From NCBI GenBank assembly GCA_902602185.1, contig CACKPV010000001.1, forward strand, positions 296,785 to 360,784: a stretch of DNA of 64,000 nt, in the 5' to 3' direction. Both the position numbers and the translations under genes were made by a program. Under the pieces are notes generated by a model. It searched no databases. It had not been told where the DNA came from and saw only the letters and a list, made by a program, of their open reading frames with translations. Positions 43,689 to 51,107 of the stretch are shown in pieces; the first letter of the stretch is position 1; each line of letters starts with the position of its first letter. This DNA is from an uncultured SAR86 cluster bacterium (GTDB lineage Bacteria; Pseudomonadota; Gammaproteobacteria; Magnimaribacterales; D2472).

Positions 43689-45416
43689 GTGGCTACAAAC
43701 AGAAAAGATGAAATTCAAGAAGCTGTCCTTTCATGGGCAAAGGCATCAACTAAGAATAAGAATTTAGCCATTGAAAATACTGCAACCCTAGTTCCACCTA
43801 AAAATAAAATCAATTTAAGAAAACCACCACGCGGGAGGAAAAAGTTAAAATCATGGCGAGGAGTTGCTGACAGGCAGGTTTTTTGGCATAACTTTTCTCA
43901 TAAACAACATAATCTATCAGGAGAAGCTGGAGATGTTCTAACTGCTCTCCAAATGAGTAGAGCTGAGATTCTAGGATCTATGCTTTTTCAGGGATCTCGC
44001 ATAAATATTGAATTAGAAACCATAGAAAATAATTTTCTATCCGATGATGATCCTAAATTTTCTGAAGTGATAAGATCTTGGTTCAAAAGTATAAATGGTT
44101 TCGGGTTATCGCAAGATAATCAAAAGTTTATAAATGCGATGGAGGAGTTACAAACAGAGGGTACAAAAAAAATTGCAGTTAATTTATGTCAATCCATCAA
44201 TGATGAAACAACGTTTTTAAAACATGCATTATTGCTAGTTAAAAATTTTGGGCTGATTGATAAGGAAGATGAAGGTTCTGCTGATTCTGAATACGAACAA
44301 GCAGAACAAAATGTTGAAGATACTCCTGAAGAAATTCCTACTGAAGAAGACATCCAGACTACACTTGAACAACAATCACCAATTGAATCAGAGGCCACTG
44401 AGGGTGATGACTTTGATGATCATCAAATAGCAGAAGTTTCGATTGATGAGGAGCTAGAAGCAGTCCCAGTTCCTAAAAACCATAATTTTATGAAGACAGA
44501 TTCTTATCAAATCTTTTCAAACAAGTTTGATGAAATTATTCATTCTTCTGAATTAGCAAATATAAAGGAAATCAATAGATTGAGGCTTCAACTAGATAAA
44601 TTAATAAAACCTCACTTGTCTACAATTGGAAAACTTGCTAATCGCTTGCAAAGATTATTGTTGGCAAGACAAGAAAGAGCATGGCAATTTGATATGGATG
44701 AAGGTATTTTAGATACATCAAAGTTGACTCGAATTGTCACTGATCCCGGTCAGCCTTTAAGTTTTAAAGTAGAAAAAAATAGTGAGTTTAAAAATACTGT
44801 TATCTCTTTGTTAATTGATTGTTCGGGTTCAATGCGAGGGCGCTCGATAAATCTAGCAGCTGTTTGCGCAGAAATTATAGGCACAACTCTCGAAAGGTGT
44901 TCTGTTAAGACAGAGGTGCTTGGTTATACAACTAAACATTGGAAAGGCGGTGATTCTCGAAAGCAATGGATGCAAAGGGGATCTTTTTCTTCTCCTGGTC
45001 GCTTGAATGATTTAAGACATATTATTTTTAAGGCTGCAGATGATAACTGGAGAAAGTCAAAAAAATCATTGGGAGTTATTTTGAAAGATGGTTTATTGAA
45101 AGAAAATATCGATGGTGAAGCTTTGGCATGGGCTCATAATAGATTGGTTCAAAGAGATGAAGAAAGAAAAATTTTGATTGTAATTTCAGATGGTGCGCCT
45201 GTTGATGACAGCTCCTTGAGTGCCAATCATTCCCATTTTTTGGAAGAACATTTGCACGCAATGATTCACAATGTAAATCAAGCACAACAAGTAGAGCTTT
45301 TAGCAATTGGTATTGGGCATGATGTTGGTAAATACTATGACAATGCCATCACTATAAATAACGCAGAAACACTGGGTGAAACCTTGTTAGAAAAATTGAC
45401 TGACCTTTTTGAATAA
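43689..45416 (+). CDS. cobT: CobT-type MIDAS protein (cobaltochelatase subunit family)
   Basis: CobT forms a ring complex with CobS and contacts the chelatase subunit through a von Willebrand/MIDAS domain. The 575-residue product has a helical N-terminal region, a highly acidic linker (about residues 196-260, rich in Glu and Asp), and a C-terminal MIDAS domain. The domain has DCSGSMRGRSIN near 377, GYTTKHWKGGDSRKQW, GRLNDLRHIIFKAADD, ENIDGEALAWAHNRL and SDGAPVDDSS. All the CobT blocks are intact. Start is GTG 43689. The next gene, a diiron protein, begins 14 bases on, raising the possibility that the CobST motor serves that enzyme. Confidence 0.92.
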   Translation: MATNRKDEIQEAVLSWAKASTKNKNLAIENTATLVPPKNKINLRKPPRGRKKLKSWRGVADRQVFWHNFSHKQHNLSGEAGDVLTALQMSRAEILGSMLFQGSRINIELETIENNFLSDDDPKFSEVIRSWFKSINGFGLSQDNQKFINAMEELQTEGTKKIAVNLCQSINDETTFLKHALLLVKNFGLIDKEDEGSADSEYEQAEQNVEDTPEEIPTEEDIQTTLEQQSPIESEATEGDDFDDHQIAEVSIDEELEAVPVPKNHNFMKTDSYQIFSNKFDEIIHSSELANIKEINRLRLQLDKLIKPHLSTIGKLANRLQRLLLARQERAWQFDMDEGILDTSKLTRIVTDPGQPLSFKVEKNSEFKNTVISLLIDCSGSMRGRSINLAAVCAEIIGTTLERCSVKTEVLGYTTKHWKGGDSRKQWMQRGSFSSPGRLNDLRHIIFKAADDNWRKSKKSLGVILKDGLLKENIDGEALAWAHNRLVQRDEERKILIVISDGAPVDDSSLSANHSHFLEEHLHAMIHNVNQAQQVELLAIGIGHDVGKYYDNAITINNAETLGETLLEKLTDLFE

Positions 45417-45430
45417 ATCATAATACATGC

Positions 45431-46531
45431 ATGAAAATAAAGGTTCAAAAGGGTCCTCCTGAGGATCTTCTTTACTTTGACGATGATTTGCCATTGTCAC
45501 AATCACAAGTTGAAGATGTTGTAGAAATCTTCAATACTCCCCTAACGGGTTCTTACAATTGGGACTATACAGTTGCAGATAACAGAATTAAAAAATTATA
45601 TGAATTAGGAAAAGAACTCAACTGGAATGGGTCGATTGATCTAAATTGGGAGTATACACATCCAGAAAATGAGAGAATTATCCAGCCAGATGAGGAGTTA
45701 CCTCATGAGTCTCTCGATGTTTATCTTAACTTGTCTGATGAAGATAAGATTCTTTTTGACCGACATAGTGTTGCTGAATTAATGAGTCAGTTCTTACATG
45801 GTGAGCAAGGTGCTTTGTTAGTAGCATCACAATTGGCAAGTTGTGCTCCAACTTTTAATGCAAAATTATATGCTGCATCACAAACTTTTGATGAAGCTCG
45901 TCATGTGGAAGTATTCAATAGGTACTTACAAGAAAAAATTGGTATTCATTATCCAATCAACCCCGCCTTAAAAACTCTTTTAGATAAAATCCTAACGGAT
46001 GAACGCTGGGATCTAAAATTTATTGGAATGCAAATAATAATTGAGGGTCTTGCACTTGCAGCATTTTCAATGTTGAAATCCATCACTAAAGATCCTTTAT
46101 TAAAGCAACTGCTTCACTATGTTATACGTGACGAAGCAAGGCATGTAACATTTGGCATTAATTATCTTGAAGATTATGTCAAAACATTAAGTCAAGATGA
46201 AATTAATGATCGTGCAAATTTTGCCTATGAAGCCTGTGTAATCTCCCGAGAGAGACTGATCAATACCAAGTCTGAACAACGTTTCTTAAAAATGACAGAA
46301 AGTGAGGCTCGGGATTTTACTCTCAGCACCTCCTCTTTTGCTATGTTCAGAAACTTTTTATTTTCTCGAGTTATACCTAATCTCTCTCGCATAGGTCTTT
46401 TAACTGATGAAGTGAGGCCAAAGTTTGATGCACTTGGGCTGCTCGAATATGAGCAAGCGCCTGATGATTTTGAATGCGATTGGGCTGAGTTAAAGAAACC
46501 TCTTGAATCATTTGACGAGGTTGCTACCTAA
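45431..46531 (+). CDS. Ferritin-like non-haem diiron protein, putative oxygenase
   Basis: The 366-residue protein carries a complete four-helix diiron site. Glu125 is in HGEQGALL, Glu155 and His158 in FDEARHVEVF, Glu205 in IIEGLALAAF, and Glu235 and His238 in RDEARHVTFG. This E, ExxH, E, ExxH set is that of ribonucleotide reductase R2-like and AurF-like oxygenases. No radical-site tyrosine can be assigned by eye, and the sequence is not standard R2. Substrate is unknown. It lies directly between cobST and a Bax-inhibitor-like membrane gene, with gaps of 14 and 5 bases. Confidence 0.75.
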   Translation: MKIKVQKGPPEDLLYFDDDLPLSQSQVEDVVEIFNTPLTGSYNWDYTVADNRIKKLYELGKELNWNGSIDLNWEYTHPENERIIQPDEELPHESLDVYLNLSDEDKILFDRHSVAELMSQFLHGEQGALLVASQLASCAPTFNAKLYAASQTFDEARHVEVFNRYLQEKIGIHYPINPALKTLLDKILTDERWDLKFIGMQIIIEGLALAAFSMLKSITKDPLLKQLLHYVIRDEARHVTFGINYLEDYVKTLSQDEINDRANFAYEACVISRERLINTKSEQRFLKMTESEARDFTLSTSSFAMFRNFLFSRVIPNLSRIGLLTDEVRPKFDALGLLEYEQAPDDFECDWAELKKPLESFDEVAT

Positions 46532-46536
46532 AAAAA

Positions 46537-47349
46537 ATGTCTAAACATAGCGCCTTAAATAGATTTGGTCGATCTGGAAATCCTGTATTTCAGGATCACT
46601 TTTCATCTCCATCCCAAACTCAAGGCAGAACTGATGTTGCAAGCCCAAGCTTACAAACAGATATAGCTAGTCCAACTCAATCAGTGACAGCACAATCTCA
46701 ATATATGACCCTAGATGGAACAGTTAATAAGACAGGTATGCTTTTAGTGTTGTGTGCTATTGGTGCGTTCTTAGGCTGGACAAATCCCAGTCCAGTAATA
46801 ATTATATCCAGTGCAATTATTGGTTTTGTACTTGCTCTCATAACTACATTTAAACCTCAAAATGCTCAATACACAGCAACCTTGTATGCTGCTGTTGAAG
46901 GAGTTTTTCTTGGTGGTATAACCTTTTTTGCCGAATCCCAATTTCCAGGTATTGGCATTCAGGCAGTTGGTCTTACTTTTGGAATTTTAGCCTCTCTTTT
47001 ATTTTTTTATAAAAGTGGGATTATCAAACCTACAGAAAATTTTAGATTAATGATATTTTCAGCTACTGCTGGAATTGCCCTCTTATACTTAATTAATTTT
47101 ATTATGTCTTTCTTTGGAACAGGTATAGGTTTCATTCACTCAAACGGACTCTTTGGAATCGGATTCTCCGTTTTTGTTGTTGGTATTGCTGCTCTCAATC
47201 TTGTTCTTGATTTTGATTTTATTGAAGAAGGTTCTGAAATTGGATTACCTAAGTTCATGGAGTGGTATGGTGCCTTTGCCTTGATGGTCACACTGATTTG
47301 GTTGTACATTGAGATTCTTCGATTATTAATGAAGTTAAGATCGCGTTAA
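46537..47349 (+). CDS. Bax inhibitor-1-like (BaxI_1/YccA-related) membrane protein
   Basis: The 270-residue protein has a polar Ser/Gln/Thr-rich N-terminal tail of about 60 residues that includes the typical SGNPVFQDHF motif, followed by about seven membrane helices. Conserved family features are LYAAVEGVFLGGITFF and the acidic loop NLVLDFDFIEEGSEIGLPKFMEWYGAFALMVTLIWLYIEILRLL at the C-terminus, containing the paired aspartates of BI-1 proteins. BI-1 relatives conduct or sense calcium and protons, but the role of this bacterial branch is unknown. Its TAA overlaps the ATG of the next small gene (TAATG). Confidence 0.85.
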   Translation: MSKHSALNRFGRSGNPVFQDHFSSPSQTQGRTDVASPSLQTDIASPTQSVTAQSQYMTLDGTVNKTGMLLVLCAIGAFLGWTNPSPVIIISSAIIGFVLALITTFKPQNAQYTATLYAAVEGVFLGGITFFAESQFPGIGIQAVGLTFGILASLLFFYKSGIIKPTENFRLMIFSATAGIALLYLINFIMSFFGTGIGFIHSNGLFGIGFSVFVVGIAALNLVLDFDFIEEGSEIGLPKFMEWYGAFALMVTLIWLYIEILRLLMKLRSR

Positions 47350-47495
47350 TGATTGAAAATATATTCTTTTTTATACTTTTGATTGTATCTCTCTTTATAT
47401 TTTTTAGTTTGGGGAAGGTGAAAGCTTCAAAGAAACAACTAGATCGGAAGGATAGAATTAATTGGGGTTCACGACCGTGGTCAAAAGATGACTAG
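47349..47495 (+). CDS. 48-residue single-span membrane peptide
   Basis: The product is 48 residues with a strongly hydrophobic N-terminal span (IFFFILLIVSLFIFFSLG) and a basic, polar tail that ends GSRPWSKDD. The start codon is shared with the stop of the Bax-inhibitor-like gene (TAATG), a common sign of coupled translation. Base composition and spacing fit the operon. No family is recognised. A small accessory subunit for one of the flanking membrane proteins is plausible but not shown. Confidence 0.6.
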   Translation: MIENIFFFILLIVSLFIFFSLGKVKASKKQLDRKDRINWGSRPWSKDD

Positions 47496-47535
47496 TTTTT
47501 TAGATTTTTGTCTTAAAAAATATTAAAATCTCCCA

Positions 47536-48786
47536 GTGGACAAATCTGTTTTAATTTTCCTTGCTATCCCTGTGTTCTATGCCTTGATGATAATAGAATT
47601 CACTTATGGGGTTATCATCAAGAAAAATACCTATCGTCTGAATGATACCTTTGTCAGTATCTCCATTGGATTAATAAGCCGTTTTCCTGTGATATTAAAT
47701 TTAGGTTTTAATACCCTTATTTTCTCATTGGCAGCAACAACTTTTAACTTAAAGTTACTGCCCTTAGATAGTTGGGTGACTTGGGTAGTTGGTTTTGTAT
47801 TATATGATCTAACCTATTATGTGCAGCATCGTTTGCATCACGAAATAAAATTATTATGGGCAACTCATATCGTGCATCACCATGGTGAGGAATTTAATCT
47901 ATCGACAGCGCTCAGACAAACCAGCACTGGCTGGTTGTGGAAATGGATGTTTTATATTCCAATGATTGTCATTGGGGTGCCTGCTGAAGTTTTTATTACA
48001 GTTGGTGGACTTAATTTGCTCTATCAGTTTTGGGTGCATACTGAACATATTCCAAAACTTGGATTTATCGAAAAGATTTTTGTCACTCCCTCAAATCATA
48101 GAGTCCATCATGCGAAAAATCCTGAATATATTGATGCAAACTATGGGGGGGTGTTTATTTTATGGGATCGTATGTTTGGAACTTATATTGAAGAAAAAGA
48201 AAATATTAAGCCAGTTTATGGCACAGTGAAAGCCCTTGAAAGTTGGAATCCTATCTGGGCAAATATAGAAGTCTTTTATAACATGCTCTTAGATTCTATT
48301 CGCACCAAAAAATGGTCTGATAAAATTAAAGTATGGTATGCACCTACCTATTGGAGACCTGATGACGTTGCTAAGGAATATCCAAGCAAACCCCTCAATC
48401 TTCAAACTAAATATAATCCAAAAATAAGCACGACTTCAAAAATATATGTTGTTGTTCAAATGATTGGCATTATGTTTATTTCAAATGCTTTATTTTCACA
48501 AATCTCAACTTTGTCGTATCAAGAAATAGCAGTAGTTTCTATAATATTAACTTTAATACCCACACTCACTGGAATTTACATGCAGAATAATGCAAATGCT
48601 CTCCTTGCTATAAGTATATTTAGTTTAACCTGCATAGGATTAATTCTGTGGTCAAATTTATTTCCTGTGAATAGCCTTATTACTCAAGCTGCATTGATCC
48701 TTATGCTTATCAACTTAAGTTTTGTGTCTATTCACTCTATCAATGGAAGTTATGTCGGACCCGAAAATATCCAGCAGAAGGTTTAA
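47536..48786 (+). CDS. Fatty acid hydroxylase / sterol desaturase superfamily membrane protein
   Basis: This 416-residue integral membrane diiron enzyme has the three histidine boxes HRLHH (98-102), HIVHHH (111-116) and NHRVHH near 190. These are the hallmark of the C5-sterol desaturase/alkylglycerol monooxygenase group. The overall layout, with WVHTEHIPKLG and FGTYIEEKE after the core and four extra membrane helices at the C-terminus, is closest to alkylglycerol monooxygenase-like proteins (TMEM195 type). The lipid substrate is unknown. Start is GTG 47536; the next gene begins inside its 3' end. Confidence 0.87.
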   Translation: MDKSVLIFLAIPVFYALMIIEFTYGVIIKKNTYRLNDTFVSISIGLISRFPVILNLGFNTLIFSLAATTFNLKLLPLDSWVTWVVGFVLYDLTYYVQHRLHHEIKLLWATHIVHHHGEEFNLSTALRQTSTGWLWKWMFYIPMIVIGVPAEVFITVGGLNLLYQFWVHTEHIPKLGFIEKIFVTPSNHRVHHAKNPEYIDANYGGVFILWDRMFGTYIEEKENIKPVYGTVKALESWNPIWANIEVFYNMLLDSIRTKKWSDKIKVWYAPTYWRPDDVAKEYPSKPLNLQTKYNPKISTTSKIYVVVQMIGIMFISNALFSQISTLSYQEIAVVSIILTLIPTLTGIYMQNNANALLAISIFSLTCIGLILWSNLFPVNSLITQAALILMLINLSFVSIHSINGSYVGPENIQQKV

Positions 48787-49876
48787 GAAATCTCCTTTTT
48801 TTGATTGCTACCATCACGATGATGTGCTTTATGGGGTTTATAACAAAAGATTGTATCCTTTATCCTGTGGCTACGATGTAAATAGTCACTATGAGCACTT
48901 GATCACAAATGCTTGCATGTACGATGTCCCGGAAACACCTTTACGTTTCTCAGGTCCTGATGTCGTGACTTTCATGGAAAAAATTTTTACTAGAAATATA
49001 AGAGATATTTCTCCCGGAAGAGCAGTATATGCTTTTGCATGTAATGAAAATGGAGGCATTATTATGGACGGAGTCTTACTTCACCCAAATGAAGAGGAAT
49101 ATATTTATGTTCAAGCAGATGGAGATTTTATCAATTGGGCAAATGCACAAAAAGGTGATCTCGATGCTTCGGTTGAAGATTTTAATTCCTGGGTATTACA
49201 AATCCAAGGGCCTTCTTCTTTAAAAATATTAGAAAAAATTACTGGAATTAAAGCATCTGAGTTTTCTTACTACTCAGCTACTATTACTTCTATCAATAAT
49301 GCGAAGTTTTATGTATCTAGAACTGGCTGGACTGGAGAGAAAGGTTTTGAAATTTATTCCTTTGATGATGCCTTTAATGGAGAAAAACTTTGGAATTATT
49401 TATTGGAAGCAGGTGAAGAATTTGGATTAATTGCTTCGGATATTGCTTCCATGCACATTCGACGAATCCAAGCAGGAATACTGGATTATGGTACTGATTT
49501 TGATGATAGTTTGAATCCATATGAATTGGGTTTAGGAAACTTTATTGATTTAGAAAGAAGTTTTATCGGTCAATCTGCTCTCAAGGGAAAACAAGAAAGT
49601 CCTCTCAAGATTTTTGGTCTGACCTGTGACAATCATACGCCCACCTATGAAGATAAAGTTGTAAATGCTCGACAAGAAGTTATTGGTTCAGTTTCTGCTG
49701 GGGCAAAATTACCTTCTAAATATGGCACAAATATCGGTATCATGAGGATTGATGTTCCAGATAAAGTTAGTGATGACATTTACTTGCTAACTCCTGATAA
49801 TAAAATCATTGATATAAAATTAGTCAAACTGCCTTTCAAAGATCCAGAAAAACAAATCCCTAAATCTAATGATTAA
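48752..49876 (+). CDS. GcvT-family THF-dependent methyltransferase, DmdA-like
   Basis: GcvT-family enzymes transfer one-carbon units from a substrate to tetrahydrofolate. The roughly 374-residue product resembles DMSP demethylase (DmdA) more than glycine-cleavage GcvT. It has an N-terminal SSRRFKKSPF followed by YGVYNKRLYPLS, the middle block VSRTGWTGEKGFEIYSFDD, and RRIQAGILDYGTDFDDSLNPYELGLGNFIDLERSFIGQSAL, matching the DmdA pattern of SYGND...NPYECGLG. Substrate assignment to DMSP is tentative, because DmdA and related demethylases are hard to separate by eye. I start at ATG 48752; ATG 48743 is possible. The next gene, an MTHFR-like reductase, overlaps by eight bases. Confidence 0.8.
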   Translation: MSDPKISSRRFKKSPFFDCYHHDDVLYGVYNKRLYPLSCGYDVNSHYEHLITNACMYDVPETPLRFSGPDVVTFMEKIFTRNIRDISPGRAVYAFACNENGGIIMDGVLLHPNEEEYIYVQADGDFINWANAQKGDLDASVEDFNSWVLQIQGPSSLKILEKITGIKASEFSYYSATITSINNAKFYVSRTGWTGEKGFEIYSFDDAFNGEKLWNYLLEAGEEFGLIASDIASMHIRRIQAGILDYGTDFDDSLNPYELGLGNFIDLERSFIGQSALKGKQESPLKIFGLTCDNHTPTYEDKVVNARQEVIGSVSAGAKLPSKYGTNIGIMRIDVPDKVSDDIYLLTPDNKIIDIKLVKLPFKDPEKQIPKSND

Positions 49877-50729
49877 TTCACAAAACTTTATTTATACTGC
49901 TGAAACTACTCCAGACTTATCCACTAATCTGTCTAATAGTGTTAGTAAAATTGATCCTCTTGTTGGTTTAGCAGATGCAGTCAACATAACTGATTCTCCA
50001 AATTGCAACACAAAATTATCGAGTATCTTGTCGGCAGCAGAAATAAAGAAAAAAGGTTTAGATGTGATCCTGCAACTTACCGGAAGGGATAGAAATAGAA
50101 TTGCCTTGGAATCTGAAATGTTAGGTGCTCTTTCAATCGATGTTAATAAAGTCCTATGCTTAACAGGAGATCAACCCAGTGAAGGTGGTCCAAAAGCAGT
50201 TAATGAATTTAATGGTACCTCTTTAATTGAACTAGCAATGAGAATCAGCAAGGGACAACTAACAGATGGCTCTGAAATTCAAGAACCTAAAACACTTCAT
50301 CCAGGAGCTGCAGATGATCTTTATACCCATCAATCAAATCCAAATGCAATTGTCTCATTGATCAAAAAGATTCATATGGGAGCTACCTTTGTTCAAACTC
50401 AGTACTGTTTTGATGTAAATATAATCAAAGCTTATTCTGATTTACTAATGAATAATGGCAAGGATAGCTCATGGAAAACCATAGTGGGCATGGGCCCACT
50501 CAAGTCAGCCAAGCAAGCAGATTGGATGCGCAAAAACCTATGGGGTATTAATATTTCAGATGAAATTATTCATCGATTGGATGCTGCAACTAACCCAATT
50601 AATGAAGGAATTGAAATCTGTACTGAAATTATCAATGAAATTAAAGATTTTGAGGGAATTGATGGTGTTCACTTGATGGGACCAAATTGCGAAGAGCTCT
50701 CTGCTCAGATTATCAAAGAAACTAAATAA
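49869..50729 (+). CDS. Methylenetetrahydrofolate reductase-like protein
   Basis: MTHFR-family flavoproteins interconvert 5,10-methylene-THF and 5-methyl-THF. The 286-residue protein has VGLADAVNITDSPNCNTKLSSI near residue 32, DVILQLTGRDRNRIALESEMLGAL, VLCLTGDQPSEGG and ATFVQTQYCFDV, the main folate/FAD-binding blocks. It lacks the usual MetF N-terminal opening and may be a paralogue. Coupled to the DmdA-like gene, it could recycle the methyl-THF that demethylation produces. It ends the eight-gene run; a separate tRNA gene follows. Confidence 0.87.
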   Translation: MINSQNFIYTAETTPDLSTNLSNSVSKIDPLVGLADAVNITDSPNCNTKLSSILSAAEIKKKGLDVILQLTGRDRNRIALESEMLGALSIDVNKVLCLTGDQPSEGGPKAVNEFNGTSLIELAMRISKGQLTDGSEIQEPKTLHPGAADDLYTHQSNPNAIVSLIKKIHMGATFVQTQYCFDVNIIKAYSDLLMNNGKDSSWKTIVGMGPLKSAKQADWMRKNLWGINISDEIIHRLDAATNPINEGIEICTEIINEIKDFEGIDGVHLMGPNCEELSAQIIKETK

Positions 50730-50741
50730 ATATTAAATTTA

Positions 50742-50770
50742 TTGGATATCCGAATTGATATGGGTAAAAT
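50742..50770 (+). promoter_or_regulatory. Candidate sigma70 promoter for tRNA-Ala
   Basis: TTGGAT at 50742-50747 and TAAAAT at 50765-50770 are separated by exactly 17 bases. This puts the transcription start just before the tRNA at 50781. Confidence 0.55.
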
Positions 50771-50780
50771 GAATCACTTT

Positions 50781-50856
50781 GGGGCTATAGCTCAGCTGGG
50801 AGAGCGCCTGCTTTGCACGCAGGAGGTCAGCGGTTCGATCCCGCTTAGCTCCACCA
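50781..50856 (+). tRNA. tRNA-Ala (anticodon TGC)
   Basis: A complete 76-base cloverleaf can be folded by eye. The acceptor 5' strand is GGGGCTA, the D arm is GCTCAGCTGGGAGAGC, and the anticodon arm CCTGC-loop-GCAGG carries TGC at 50814-50816. The T arm contains GGTTCGATCC, and the 3' CCA is encoded. No integrase gene or repeated tRNA end was seen nearby. Confidence 0.97.
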
Positions 50857-51003
50857 AATGCTTTTATCAAAACCCGACAAAGCTTGGGTAGAGGCAGTTA
50901 TGAGAACAAAAAAAATGGCAGTGTTTTTTGGTTTTCAATTCCTTTATATAGCAAATAGTTAACATTCCTGACACACAAAATACATTTTTGCCACAAAAGC
51001 GTT

Positions 51004-51033
51004 TTGATTTTGATACAAAAATGTAAATAAAAT
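51004..51033 (+). promoter_or_regulatory. Candidate promoter of the lipoprotein-TonB receptor pair
   Basis: In the 251-base gap after the tRNA, TTGATT (51004-51009) and TAAAAT (51028-51033) are 18 bases apart. A good ribosome binding site, AAGAGG (51095-51100), lies before the lipoprotein ATG, leaving a leader of about 70 bases. No terminator or clear operator was recognised in the rest of the gap. Confidence 0.35.
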
Positions 51034-51107
51034 TTTTCATAAAACCAATCTAAAGTTCACTAAGAAATCATTAAATAAGTTAATTAATTTTTTTAAGAGG
51101 AATTCTT

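Noticed and set aside
44260-44470. Low-complexity acidic stretch of cobT as a possible insertion
   Set aside because: An acidic linker between the helical and MIDAS parts is a normal CobT feature.
42704-45416. cobST taken as proof of B12 synthesis or of an alphaproteobacterial host
   Set aside because: No other corrin gene is present, and gene order elsewhere in the window is clearly gammaproteobacterial.
50900-50962. 20-codon frame with a GAGG ribosome-binding-like site after tRNA-Ala
   Set aside because: Very short, no recognisable family, and AT-rich gaps yield such frames by chance; not reported without conservation data.
50781-51107. Possible integration site at tRNA-Ala
   Set aside because: No integrase, no direct repeat of the tRNA 3' end and no phage genes next to it were found.
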